Shown here in pieces: positions 47,774 to 56,715 of a stretch of 64,000 nt of DNA. The translations under genes were made by a program, and so were the position numbers. Position 1 is the stretch's first letter, and every line of letters starts with the position of its first letter. Under the pieces are notes generated by a model. It ran no database searches. It saw only the letters and a program-made list of their open reading frames with translations, and had not been told where the DNA came from. Source of the DNA: an uncultured Christensenella sp. (GTDB taxonomy: Bacteria > Bacillota > Clostridia > Christensenellales > Borkfalkiaceae); contig CAJTUI010000009.1 of the NCBI GenBank assembly GCA_910579705.1, positions 39,792 through 103,791 on the forward strand, read 5' to 3'.

Positions 47774-49612
47774 TTATTTATATTTTTTTAAATATATGCA
47801 AGTCAGTTTAGGAATATCTATGAAAATAGAATTCTTCTTCCCCTGACTTGATTGATTTACAGTCTTAAACACGCGCATTTTGAGTTTTCCTTCGCCGCCG
47901 AACTTTTTCAGGTCGGTATTAAAAACCACTCGGTATTCCCCTTTTTCGATACCTATACCGTAAGTAAACAAATCGACCCCCGAAAAGTTTAATACGGCCG
48001 TTATCTGCTCCCCGCTTTCGGAATAGCGGTTAAACGCAAGCAAATTATTGAACTTATCGTCTACGACTAGCCAATCGAACCCTTTCCAGCTGTCCTCTAT
48101 ATCGTATAAAGGCGGGTTTTCCAGATAGAAAAAATTCAGCGCCTTTACAAACTCGGTCATTTTACGGTGCTTATCGAATTTTTTAAGAAAAAACTCCAAC
48201 CCGTCGGTATAGTCCCACTCTTTGAACTGAGCTATTTCATAGCCCATAAAATTGAGTTTCTTGCCCGGATGCGCAAACATAAAGCCCAAAAGCAATCTCT
48301 CGCCCGCAAACTTGTCTTCATAGCTCCCAGGCATCTTGTTTACAATCGAGCCTTTGACGTGAACGACCTCGTCGTGCGAAAGCGGTAAAATGTAATTCTC
48401 CGAAAACGCATACATCATAGAAAACGTGAGTTTATTGTGGTGCCAGTTCCTGTAATACGGGTCCTGACGGCAATAAAACAAAACGTCGTTCATCCAGCCC
48501 AAATTCCACTTATAGTCAAACCCCAGACCGCCCTCTTCTACTTTTTTAGTAACTCCGTCGAACGCGGTGGATTCCTCCGCCACAATGACGGCATAGGGAA
48601 AATACCTTTTAATAAGAGTATTGAATTTTTTTATAAACTCAATGGCCTCTAAATTCCTGTTGTCGCCGTAAATATTCGGCGTCCAGTCGTTGTAAGCCTT
48701 GTCGTAATCGAGATACAGCATAGACGCCACTGCGTCCACACGCAGTCCGTCCACTCCGTAAACGTCCAGAAACAACGTCGCCGAAGATAAAAGAAAGCTG
48801 TCTATCTCGCCGCGCCCGAAATCGAATTTGCGCGTTCCCCAGCCCGCGTGCTCCATTCTGTCCCAAAGCCCGCACTCGTATAAAGGTTGTCCGTCAAACT
48901 CGTACAGCCCCCAATCGTCCTTGGGGAAATGCGCGGGAACCCAGTCGAGTATAACTTTAATTCCCTGAGAATGGAACGCGTCCACAAGACTTCTGAACTG
49001 CGACGGAGTTCCCAGTCTGGATGTTACCGCGAAATAGCCCGTCACCTGATAGCCCCAGGAACCGTCGTACGGAAATTCCGTTACGGGCATAAATTCAACG
49101 TGTGTGTAGCCCATTTTTTTTACGTACGGAACGAGCGTCCGTTCAAGCTCCGCATAAGTATAATAGGACTTGTCCTTGTGTCTTTTCCAGGAACACAAAT
49201 TCACTTCGTAGATATTGACCGGCCCGTTCTGGGTAATTTCGCAAACACTTTTTCTGGGTTGCGGCAGTTCGACTATCTTAGACGCAAACGAAAGCGGATA
49301 ATCCGAACCGAACGCGTAAGGGTCTGCTTTATATAATTTTCTTCCGTCGTACGTCGTTATGCAATATCTGTAAGTGTCGCCCAACGCGGCCTTTACCGTA
49401 ACGGAGAAACTTTCACCGTCAGATAGCCTTGTCATTACCGCATTGTTTTCGTCCCAGTCGTTAAACGAGCCGATAAGACTGACGGACATAGCGTGCGGCG
49501 CCCATACCCTGAACGCAAACTCGCTTTCATTTACCTTATGGCAACCGAAAAATTTGTAAGCAAAACAACAATTTCCTTTGTGAAAGCTTTCAAACTTAAA
49601 GCCGTCTGTCAT
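47774..49612 (-). CDS. glgB: 1,4-alpha-glucan branching enzyme
   Basis: 612 residues: N-terminal CBM48 domain (FRVWAPHAMSVSLIGSFNDW), GH13 barrel with VEFMPVTEFPYDGSWGYQVTG, nucleophile region DGLRVDAVASMLYLDY, acid/base region VIVAEESTAF and LPLSHDEVVH, then a C-terminal beta domain. It makes the alpha-1,6 branches of glycogen. First gene of the operon glgB-C-D-A-P. Confidence 0.96.
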   Translation of the reverse strand: MTDGFKFESFHKGNCCFAYKFFGCHKVNESEFAFRVWAPHAMSVSLIGSFNDWDENNAVMTRLSDGESFSVTVKAALGDTYRYCITTYDGRKLYKADPYAFGSDYPLSFASKIVELPQPRKSVCEITQNGPVNIYEVNLCSWKRHKDKSYYTYAELERTLVPYVKKMGYTHVEFMPVTEFPYDGSWGYQVTGYFAVTSRLGTPSQFRSLVDAFHSQGIKVILDWVPAHFPKDDWGLYEFDGQPLYECGLWDRMEHAGWGTRKFDFGRGEIDSFLLSSATLFLDVYGVDGLRVDAVASMLYLDYDKAYNDWTPNIYGDNRNLEAIEFIKKFNTLIKRYFPYAVIVAEESTAFDGVTKKVEEGGLGFDYKWNLGWMNDVLFYCRQDPYYRNWHHNKLTFSMMYAFSENYILPLSHDEVVHVKGSIVNKMPGSYEDKFAGERLLLGFMFAHPGKKLNFMGYEIAQFKEWDYTDGLEFFLKKFDKHRKMTEFVKALNFFYLENPPLYDIEDSWKGFDWLVVDDKFNNLLAFNRYSESGEQITAVLNFSGVDLFTYGIGIEKGEYRVVFNTDLKKFGGEGKLKMRVFKTVNQSSQGKKNSIFIDIPKLTCIYLKKYK

Positions 49613-49634
49613 AACGCACCGCCATACCTAATTT

Positions 49635-49663
49635 ATTTTATCACATACTGTCGCATATTTCAA
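49635..49663 (-). promoter_or_regulatory. Promoter of the glg operon
   Basis: On the minus strand: TTGAAA (49658-49663), 17-nt spacer, TAAAAT (49635-49640). Confidence 0.6.
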
Positions 49664-49711
49664 GACCGAAAGCAAAAAAAGTTAAATAATTTTGTAAAAA
49701 TAAGTAAAAAA

Positions 49712-49734
49712 AAGCGCGGTTTTAAACCGCGCTT
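49712..49734 (-). terminator. Terminator after htpG
   Basis: AAGCGCGGTTT and AAACCGCGCTT with a one-base centre; on the minus strand eight T residues follow. Confidence 0.85.
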
Positions 49735-49741
49735 AATTACA

Positions 49742-51529
49742 TTATTTCATATAATTTTCGAGTAATTTCAAATTGCCGCTTACGAATTTATCAAGCTCCT
49801 CCGCGTCAAGTTTTTTGAACGACAGCAACGCAAGCGAATAGACGTAATTTGCGACAAATTTCTGTCTTTCTTCGTCCAGATCTTTAATACCGCTTATAAC
49901 GGGACTTGCGGTGTTGACAATCATCGTACGCGCAAGGTCGCCGCCGGACATTCCGTAAATCTGGCCCATTTCTGTATACCTGCGCATATATTCGTCCGTA
50001 ATAATTATCGCGGGCACAGCGCTTTTAAGCTGCTCGAACTTAACCGTTAATTTGTCGTCGCCGATAGCGTTTTTGAATATATCGGCAAGCACGGTATCCT
50101 CCGCGCCTTCCCCGTCTTTCAGCGCGCCGTCAACGTCGGCGTCAATGCGCTTGAATTTAAGTTTATCGGGAGTTTTGTACTCTATAAAGCTGAGGAAATG
50201 CGGGTCGATAAACGTGTCGCACAAAATCGCGTTGAGACCTGCGTCCTTAAACATCTTTATATATTGCGCCTGTTGAAGTTCGTCGGACGCGTAATAAATC
50301 GTCTTGGGCTCCTTTATTTCTTCTTCGCCGATAAGTTCTTTAAAGGAGATAAACTTGCCGTTTATGTCCTTATAGATAATTATGTCCTTGACCTTATCGT
50401 AGAAATCCTCTTCCTTGATACAGCCGAATTTAATAAAATTGGAAGTATCTTCCCAGCAGATTTCAAACTTTTCTCTGTCCGTCTTAAACAGACTTCCAAG
50501 CTTATCGGCAACCTTTTTGGTTATGTGCTTGCTTATTTTCTTAACTTCCCTGTCGTTTTGCAGGAAACTGCGGGAAACGTTAAGCGGAATGTCGGGGCAG
50601 TCTATAACGCCGTTCAACAGCATTAAGAACTCGGGAATAACCTCTTTTATATTGTCGGCAATAAAAACCTGATTACAATACAGCTTTACCTTGCCCCTTT
50701 CAAGCTCGACCTTGCTCCTTACTTTGGGGAAATACAGTATGCCCTTTAAATTGAACGGATAGTCCATATTCAGGTGCACCCAGAATATCGGCTCGTTATA
50801 GTCCATAAAGGTGTCGCGGTAAAACTTTTTATAGTCATCTTCCGTACAGTCCTTTGGGTTCTTCATATACAGCGGCTGGGTAGAATTAAGCGGCTCGTCC
50901 TTGCCGCCGCCCTTATACGAAACATAGACGTTGTAGGGCATAAACGAGCAATATTTTCTTACAAGATTTTTGATATTGCCCTCGTCGAGAAACTCTTTCT
51001 CTTCGGCCGATATATGCATAACGATTTTCGTGCCGCGTTCTTTCCTGTCGCACTCTTCTATGCTGTACACCGCGTTTCCGTCGGACTCCCAGTGCACGGC
51101 AGGCTCGTCCTTATACGACTTGGTGAATATTTCAACGTTTTCGGAAACCATATACGCGGAATAAAAACCGAGGCCGAAATGGCCTATAATTCCGTCGCCG
51201 CCTGCCTTTTCATATTTTGCAAGGAAGTCGGACGCGCCCGAAAACGCAATCTGGGTTATATAATTTTCAACTTCGGTTTCGGTCATACCAATTCCGTTGT
51301 CTTCGACAGTTAAAGTCTTGGCCTTTTTGTCAACGGAAATTTTAATACAATATTCTTCGCCGCTCTCCTGCGCCTCGCCCAGCCCCGCAAGCTTTTTGAA
51401 TTTAGTTATCGCGTCTATACCGTTCGCGACTATTTCCCTCAAAAAAATGTCCTTGTCAGAATAAAGCCATTTCTTTATAATGGGCATCATATTTTCGCTG
51501 GAAATTTTGATGTTACCTTCTTTTTTCAT
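49742..51529 (-). CDS. htpG: Chaperone HtpG (Hsp90)
   Basis: 595 residues. The GHKL ATPase N-domain has NGIDAITKF (catalytic Glu replaced by the family's usual motif region REIVANGIDA), VEDNGIGMTETEV and GHFGLGFYSAYMV. The middle domain includes PLNVSRSFLQND. The C-terminal dimer domain is short and ends in the poorly conserved LKLLENYMK. Single gene with GAGGTG ribosome site; no CIRCE element is visible upstream. Confidence 0.94.
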   Translation of the reverse strand: MKKEGNIKISSENMMPIIKKWLYSDKDIFLREIVANGIDAITKFKKLAGLGEAQESGEEYCIKISVDKKAKTLTVEDNGIGMTETEVENYITQIAFSGASDFLAKYEKAGGDGIIGHFGLGFYSAYMVSENVEIFTKSYKDEPAVHWESDGNAVYSIEECDRKERGTKIVMHISAEEKEFLDEGNIKNLVRKYCSFMPYNVYVSYKGGGKDEPLNSTQPLYMKNPKDCTEDDYKKFYRDTFMDYNEPIFWVHLNMDYPFNLKGILYFPKVRSKVELERGKVKLYCNQVFIADNIKEVIPEFLMLLNGVIDCPDIPLNVSRSFLQNDREVKKISKHITKKVADKLGSLFKTDREKFEICWEDTSNFIKFGCIKEEDFYDKVKDIIIYKDINGKFISFKELIGEEEIKEPKTIYYASDELQQAQYIKMFKDAGLNAILCDTFIDPHFLSFIEYKTPDKLKFKRIDADVDGALKDGEGAEDTVLADIFKNAIGDDKLTVKFEQLKSAVPAIIITDEYMRRYTEMGQIYGMSGGDLARTMIVNTASPVISGIKDLDEERQKFVANYVYSLALLSFKKLDAEELDKFVSGNLKLLENYMK

Positions 51530-51626
51530 ATGAACACACCTCGGATTTTTTTAACAATTATCATATAAACTGTTTGTTTTTAAATTAAACTTTTTTGAGT
51601 AAATTTCATACTCCGATTACAGCGAA

Positions 51627-51657
51627 AAACGCTCCGCTTTTCAAAAGCGGAGCGTTT
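51627..51657 (-). terminator. Terminator after the ispH-S1 gene
   Basis: AAACGCTCCGC with GCGGAGCGTTT plus A/T pairs; on the minus strand a T run follows. Confidence 0.85.
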
Positions 51658-51667
51658 GTTATACAAA

Positions 51668-53758
51668 TTACTTATTGTTTTTTGCGCTTGCAATCAAGTC
51701 GGCAATCGAAGTTCCCGAAATGCTGCCCTCGCTCCAGGTCGAAAGCTCGTCGTCGGCCGAGTTTCTTCTGGTGAAACGGCCTTTACGGTTATCCTCGCCG
51801 CCCTCGTTTCTGGGTGCGCGGGGCGCTCTCTCGGGCTCGGGAAGAATTGCTTTTATGGAAAGGTTCATCTTCTTCGCGTCTACGTCAAGCGCGACAATCT
51901 TCGCGTCAACCTCGTCGCCTACGTTCAATACCGTTGCGGGAGTTTCGATTCTCTCGTGGCTAATCTGGGAAACGTGGACAAGTCCGTCGATACCTTTCTC
52001 GACTTCTACGAACGCGCCGAAAGGAACTATTCTGACAACCTTGCCGTGAATTATATCGCCGACAGCATACTTGCCTTCGGCCAAATCCCAAGGCTGGGGT
52101 TGGAGCTGTTTATATCCGATAGAAACTTTTTTATTGTCTTTGTCGATTTTAAGAACTTTGAACTGATAAGTCTTGCCGATTTCGAGCACGTCCTTAACTG
52201 CGTCTACACCCGTCCAGGACAGGTCGGAAATATGCGCAAGGCAGTCGAAACCGCTTACGGATACGAACGCGCCGAAGTTTGTGGCCCTCTCGACCCTTCC
52301 TTCAACAACATCGCCGACAGCGATGGTTGCAAAGAACTCTTCTTCCTTCGCGAGTTTAGCAGCCTCTTTGACTTCCGCCTCTTCCTGTAAAATAACGCGC
52401 TGGGACGCGATAATCTCTTTTCTGCCCGTCTTTCTGATTTCAAGTGCGCGGAGACGAAGCGTCTTGCCCTCGTACTTGGTCAGATCCTTAACGTAACCGG
52501 GGCGGATTTCCTTTGCGGGAACGAACACGGAATAGGTTCCGAGCAGGGAAACAAGTCCGCCTTTATTGGTGCCCGTGCAAACAACGGAGAATTCCTTACC
52601 GGCCTCTATTTCGGCACTGAGAGCTTCTTCCTCTTTCAACGTCCTTATCATCTTCTGAGAGAGTTTAAGGCTGGGTTTCAGCTCCACGACAATCAAATCG
52701 ATAGTTTCGCCGATTTTATCCATATACTCGTCGGCGTTATACTGTTCGCAATCAAGCTCATCCTTGCTCAATACGACCTCTTTCTTGGAAAAAGGCAACA
52801 ATATCTGCAAGCCTTCATCCGTCGCCTGTGAAATGGTCGCCTGGACAATCTGACCTTTTTTGAACTTCGATTCGTTGTCGATTTTAGCAACTACGTCTTC
52901 CATAATGGAATCAGTTGCCTTAACTTCTGTGTTTTCTGCCATCTTTAAGAGAACCTCCCGGGTTTGCGCATTCGGGGTTGACGCCCCTGAAACAATACCT
53001 ATACTTTTGAATTTTTTTATTTTGGAATAATCCAAGTCTTCGGAGTTTGCCAACCTGAAAACATTGCCGCAAAACTTCAAAGCAATCTCGTACAATTTAT
53101 TGGTGTTGCTACTGTTAAGCCCACCGAGTACAAGCATTGCGTCGCACTTTTTGGCCAGTTCTTCGGTCTCAAACTGCCGTTCGATAGTAGTATAACAAAT
53201 CGTCTTAAAAACAGCAACTGTTTTTTCACACAGTTTTCTAATATTTTTTATAATTTTTTCGAATTTCTCCGAAGAAAAAGTCGTCTGGCTCACAATACAT
53301 AAATTTTTATCGGCCAGAAACGCAGGAATTGTTTCCGGGTCGTTCAGAACGGCCGCCGCGCCGCCGCACCAACCCAGCAGTCCTACAACTTCTGGGTGGC
53401 TCGCCTCTCCCGCGATTACGATAAATCTGCCCTTAGCGCTCTGCTCCTCGACAATCTTCTGCGTACGCCTTACAAAACCGCAAGTGCAATCTATAACTTT
53501 TATGTTTCTGCGCGAGCATTCCCCGTAAAAGCATTTGGGCACGCCGTGCGAACGAAACACGACGGAACTGCCGTCGGGTATCACGTCCAGACTTTCGACT
53601 ACTTTAAGCCCCTTGTCGTTTATGGCTTTTACAACGTCTGCGTTATGAATCAACTCGCCCAGAATATATGCGTTTTCCGTCTGTAAATTCAAGGCCGTGT
53701 CAACGGCCTTTTGCACTCCCTTACAGAACCCGCTGTTTTTAGCGACGTAAATTTCCAT
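51668..53758 (-). CDS. ispH: IspH fused to ribosomal protein S1-like domains
   Basis: 696 residues. Residues 1-285 are HMBPP reductase: the iron-sulfur ligands are Cys12, Cys93 and Cys188, with RSHGVPK, ASHPEVVG and VSQTTFS around the active site. It makes IPP and DMAPP, the last step of the MEP pathway. Residues about 300-640 hold four S1 RNA-binding motifs; the last two (GRVERATNFGAFVSV and GKVVRIVPFGAFVEV) are typical. The C-terminal 60 residues are charged and disordered-looking. This fusion is known from clostridia and probably serves as the S1-type protein; the linkage of isoprenoid synthesis and translation is not explained. Confidence 0.95.
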   Translation of the reverse strand: MEIYVAKNSGFCKGVQKAVDTALNLQTENAYILGELIHNADVVKAINDKGLKVVESLDVIPDGSSVVFRSHGVPKCFYGECSRRNIKVIDCTCGFVRRTQKIVEEQSAKGRFIVIAGEASHPEVVGLLGWCGGAAAVLNDPETIPAFLADKNLCIVSQTTFSSEKFEKIIKNIRKLCEKTVAVFKTICYTTIERQFETEELAKKCDAMLVLGGLNSSNTNKLYEIALKFCGNVFRLANSEDLDYSKIKKFKSIGIVSGASTPNAQTREVLLKMAENTEVKATDSIMEDVVAKIDNESKFKKGQIVQATISQATDEGLQILLPFSKKEVVLSKDELDCEQYNADEYMDKIGETIDLIVVELKPSLKLSQKMIRTLKEEEALSAEIEAGKEFSVVCTGTNKGGLVSLLGTYSVFVPAKEIRPGYVKDLTKYEGKTLRLRALEIRKTGRKEIIASQRVILQEEAEVKEAAKLAKEEEFFATIAVGDVVEGRVERATNFGAFVSVSGFDCLAHISDLSWTGVDAVKDVLEIGKTYQFKVLKIDKDNKKVSIGYKQLQPQPWDLAEGKYAVGDIIHGKVVRIVPFGAFVEVEKGIDGLVHVSQISHERIETPATVLNVGDEVDAKIVALDVDAKKMNLSIKAILPEPERAPRAPRNEGGEDNRKGRFTRRNSADDELSTWSEGSISGTSIADLIASAKNNK

Positions 53759-53761
53759 ATA

Positions 53762-54421
53762 TTATTTCTTTTTCTTTCCCTTCTTCGTCCTTATCTCCAC
53801 AAGTCGGTCGTATAAGTCGGACAGTTTCTGTTTCAGAATTTCGTCGCAGACAAGCACGTCCTCTTCCGTGAGCCTTTTTCCGTAAAATTCCGTAAATTCA
53901 AACGGTTCCCCGAAAAGCACGTGCGCTCTTTTTAAAAACCTTATTTTCTTTATCTGAACCATTGGAACTATCGGCGTCTGCGTTTTCACCGCGATAGCCG
54001 CGGCCCCGCTTTTAAAAGGTAAAAACCTGTCCTCAGATTTATTGCGCGTTCCTTCGGGGAAAATAACGACGTGCTCGCCCTCTTTGAGGTATTTCATAGC
54101 CAGCATTACCGCCCTGACGTCGCTGCCGTCGCGGTTGACGGGAATACACTCGCACTTTGTGACAAACTTTTTCATAAGCCCCTTTTCAAACAGGCTTTTC
54201 TTAGCCATATAATGCAAAGGTCTGTGCGTGGATACGGCAGGAAAAACGACGTCGAGAATACTAAGATGGTTACCGACGAATATATACGATCTGTCGTCAA
54301 ACGGCTTGGTGACACCGAGCATTTTATAAGGAAAAAACGGACGGTAAAAAATAGGTTCGGCGCGACGCAATGTGCGGAACCACTTGTAAAGTTTACTTAA
54401 TTTCTGCTTTTCTTTCGACAT
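53762..54421 (-). CDS. plsC: 1-acyl-glycerol-3-phosphate acyltransferase
   Basis: 219 residues. The acyltransferase motifs NHLSILDVVFP (HxxxxD) and FPEGTRNKSEDRFLPFKSGA are present, with VPMVQIKK as the later block. It adds the second acyl chain to make phosphatidic acid at the membrane. Basic C-terminus. Start overlaps the upstream aroH-cmk stop; the trio aroH-cmk, plsC, ispH-S1 is one operon. Confidence 0.93.
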   Translation of the reverse strand: MSKEKQKLSKLYKWFRTLRRAEPIFYRPFFPYKMLGVTKPFDDRSYIFVGNHLSILDVVFPAVSTHRPLHYMAKKSLFEKGLMKKFVTKCECIPVNRDGSDVRAVMLAMKYLKEGEHVVIFPEGTRNKSEDRFLPFKSGAAAIAVKTQTPIVPMVQIKKIRFLKRAHVLFGEPFEFTEFYGKRLTEEDVLVCDEILKQKLSDLYDRLVEIRTKKGKKKK

Positions 54422-55429
54422 TTATATTCCGCCCTGAATTTTTTTAGCTAAATACTCCGCAACTTCCTCCGCCGACATAGAACCCGTGTCGACCTCGACC
54501 GCGTCGTAAGCTTTGACAAGCGGCGCGATTTCACGGTTTTTATCCTGCTCGTCGCGCGTTATTATTTCTTTTAATACCTCGTCGAAGGGTTGTACTATTC
54601 CTTTAACGGCATTCTCCTTCGCCCTTCTTTCCGCCCTGATTTCGGGCGCGGCCGTTAGAAAAAACTTATACTCAGCGTCGGGCAATACGTTCGTCCCTAT
54701 ATCCCGTCCGTCCAGAACGCAGGAATTTGCGGACGCGATTGTGCGTTGAAGTTCGACCATCTTTTCCCTCACGCAACGGTGCGCGGAAACGCTCGAGGCG
54801 AGCATAGAGATGCTCGGCGTTCTGATTTCCTCCGACACGTCTTTACCGTCCAGATAGGTTTTCTGCGCGCCGTCCGAATACTTTACGTCAATATCGACCG
54901 ACGAGATGACTTTTTCTACGCTCTTTTCGTCCCTGCAATCTATGTTTTTTCGTACGCAGGCCAATGCGCAGGCGCGATACATCGCACCTGTATCGAGATA
55001 TAAAATCCCGAACCTCGCCGCAAGAATTTTCGAAACAGTGCTTTTGCCGCTACCCGCGGGGCCGTCAATCGCGATATTCAGTTTTCCGGAAATATCTTTT
55101 CTGAGCTTTACGGCGTCTTTCAGATACACGTGCACGGGCTCTGCCGCAATTTCCGCGAGAGCCATTACTCTTATACATTTAGGTAAAGAACCGTCAATCT
55201 CGGGCTCCGACGAAGAATACAGCGGACAGTAATAAAAGCCCGCCTCTCTTGCGGCCTTGGCAGGATAATACGAACGCAAATCCGAAGTATTGGAAAACAT
55301 AATACAGACAATATCGTTTTCCGTAATCGCGTTTTTGGATTTTATGGTAAGCAACAGTTCGCTTACGCCTTTTTTTATATCTTCCGCCGTATCGTTTAAA
55401 ACGGTTGTCGCCCCTCTGATTGCTTTCAT
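54422..55429 (-). CDS. cmk: AroH-class chorismate mutase fused to cytidylate kinase
   Basis: 335 residues. Residues 1-112 match the monofunctional AroH chorismate mutase: R5 (IRGATTV), E75, C85, R87 (LPKCIRV) and Y102 (HVYLKDAV) line up with the known active-site residues R7, E78, C88, R90 and Y108 of Bacillus AroH. From residue 117 a complete CMP kinase follows: Walker A IDGPAGSGKST, YLDTGAMYRA, LDGRDIGTNVLPDAEYKFFL and RDEQDKNRE. Both halves appear functional, so one protein would serve aromatic amino acid and nucleotide metabolism. The junction has no frameshift. Operon with plsC and ispH-S1. Confidence 0.9.
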   Translation of the reverse strand: MKAIRGATTVLNDTAEDIKKGVSELLLTIKSKNAITENDIVCIMFSNTSDLRSYYPAKAAREAGFYYCPLYSSSEPEIDGSLPKCIRVMALAEIAAEPVHVYLKDAVKLRKDISGKLNIAIDGPAGSGKSTVSKILAARFGILYLDTGAMYRACALACVRKNIDCRDEKSVEKVISSVDIDVKYSDGAQKTYLDGKDVSEEIRTPSISMLASSVSAHRCVREKMVELQRTIASANSCVLDGRDIGTNVLPDAEYKFFLTAAPEIRAERRAKENAVKGIVQPFDEVLKEIITRDEQDKNREIAPLVKAYDAVEVDTGSMSAEEVAEYLAKKIQGGI

Positions 55430-55436
55430 AATTATA

Positions 55437-56663
55437 TTAATCCTTTATACTATTTCCCGCCGCAAAGCCCGTTGAAAACGCCAGCTGTAAATTGAATCCG
55501 CCGGTAAACGCGTCGATATCCAGCACTTCTCCGCAAAAATACAGCCCCTTTACAAGCTTGCTTTCCATTGTTTTCGGGTTTATGTCCTTGACGGCCACGC
55601 CGCCCGAAGTAATTATCGCCTCTTCGAAACCGCGCAAAGACGAAACAAGCATATCAAAATTCCTGATGTTTGTCAATAAACTCTGTCGTTCGTTCCTCGT
55701 CACGCAGTTTACTTTTTTACTCTCGTCGATTTTGCTGCGTTCCAAAACCACGGGTATTAACGCAGACGGCAATAGCTCTTTAAGACAATTGCCTATGCTC
55801 TTGTTTTTATATGCGTCGAAATCCCTCAATAGCCGTAAATCCAATTGCTCGTTCGACAGCGCGGGTTTTAAATCGATTGATAATTTCACATCCTTTAATT
55901 CCAAGCGGTTTATAAGACTTGAACAGGACAAAACTATTGGCCCCGAAACCCCGAAATGCGTGAAAAGCATTTCTCCGAAAAACTCTTTCAATTTTTTTTC
56001 TTTATAATAAAGGTTAAGTTTTACGTTCTTCAAAGCAAGGCCCTGCAACTGCTTGTAATATGCGCCTTTAAGATTTAGCCCGCAAAGCCCCTGTCTAGGC
56101 GTAACTATTTCGTGCCCCGCATACTGCGCGAAAGCATAGCCGTCGCCCGTAGACCCCGTGGACGGATAACTCAATCCACCCGTGCAGACAATAACTTTGT
56201 CTACGCAATATCTGGCTTTTGTAGTTATTATGTCTGATACAGTACTATTCAAAATGCTGATTTTGACTACTTTTTCGTTAAAATTGAACTTAACGCCAGC
56301 GGATTTACAATAATCTTCAAGGCACTTAGTAACGTCGCTGGCTTTGTCCGATACGGGAAAAACTCTTGCGCCGCGCTCGGTTTTCAGCCGCAGTCCACCG
56401 TTTTCGAAAAACCGCATAGTCTTCTCGGGCGAAAACGAATATATCGCGCCCGTCATAAATTTTGCGTTATTGACTACGTTTGAAAGAAATTCTTCGGGAG
56501 CACAGTCGTGCGTTACGTTGCACCTGCCTTTACCCGTTATATAAATCTTTTTTCCGCATTTCTCGTTCTTTTCGAATACGGTCACATTATTGCCGTTTTC
56601 TGCCGCCGCATACGCCGCAACCAAACCCGCCGCGCCGCCGCCTATTACCGCTACGTTACTCAT
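55437..56663 (-). CDS. HI0933/BaiN-like flavoprotein
   Basis: 408 residues. N-terminal FAD-binding Rossmann motif VIGGGAAGLVAAYAA, then NGNNVTVFEKN and the family-specific GKKIYITGKGRCNVTH; C-terminal GLYFCGEVLDIDAFTGGFNLQLAFSTG completes the FAD site (quoted in parts). Homologues include YhiN and clostridial BaiN, linked to bile acid reduction; that specific role is uncertain. Between cmk and the decarboxylase operon, own weak ribosome site. Confidence 0.88.
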   Translation of the reverse strand: MSNVAVIGGGAAGLVAAYAAAENGNNVTVFEKNEKCGKKIYITGKGRCNVTHDCAPEEFLSNVVNNAKFMTGAIYSFSPEKTMRFFENGGLRLKTERGARVFPVSDKASDVTKCLEDYCKSAGVKFNFNEKVVKISILNSTVSDIITTKARYCVDKVIVCTGGLSYPSTGSTGDGYAFAQYAGHEIVTPRQGLCGLNLKGAYYKQLQGLALKNVKLNLYYKEKKLKEFFGEMLFTHFGVSGPIVLSCSSLINRLELKDVKLSIDLKPALSNEQLDLRLLRDFDAYKNKSIGNCLKELLPSALIPVVLERSKIDESKKVNCVTRNERQSLLTNIRNFDMLVSSLRGFEEAIITSGGVAVKDINPKTMESKLVKGLYFCGEVLDIDAFTGGFNLQLAFSTGFAAGNSIKD

Positions 56664-56676
56664 AAATTATAGCCTT

Positions 56677-56705
56677 ACGGCGTGAACTTAAAAAGTCCAC
56701 GCCGT
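56677..56705. terminator. Hairpin between oadA-like gene and the flavoprotein gene
   Basis: ACGGCGTG (56677-56684) pairs with CACGCCGT (56698-56705). A clear T run is absent on the minus strand, so its terminator function is uncertain. Confidence 0.45.
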
Positions 56706-56715
56706 TAAAATTATT

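Noticed and set aside
51530..51610. CIRCE heat-shock operator upstream of htpG
   Set aside because: No TTAGCACTC-N9-GAGTGCTAA or close variant is present.
52255..52443. Minus-strand ORF inside the ispH-S1 gene in another frame
   Set aside because: Low-complexity basic translation of a conserved gene in the wrong frame.
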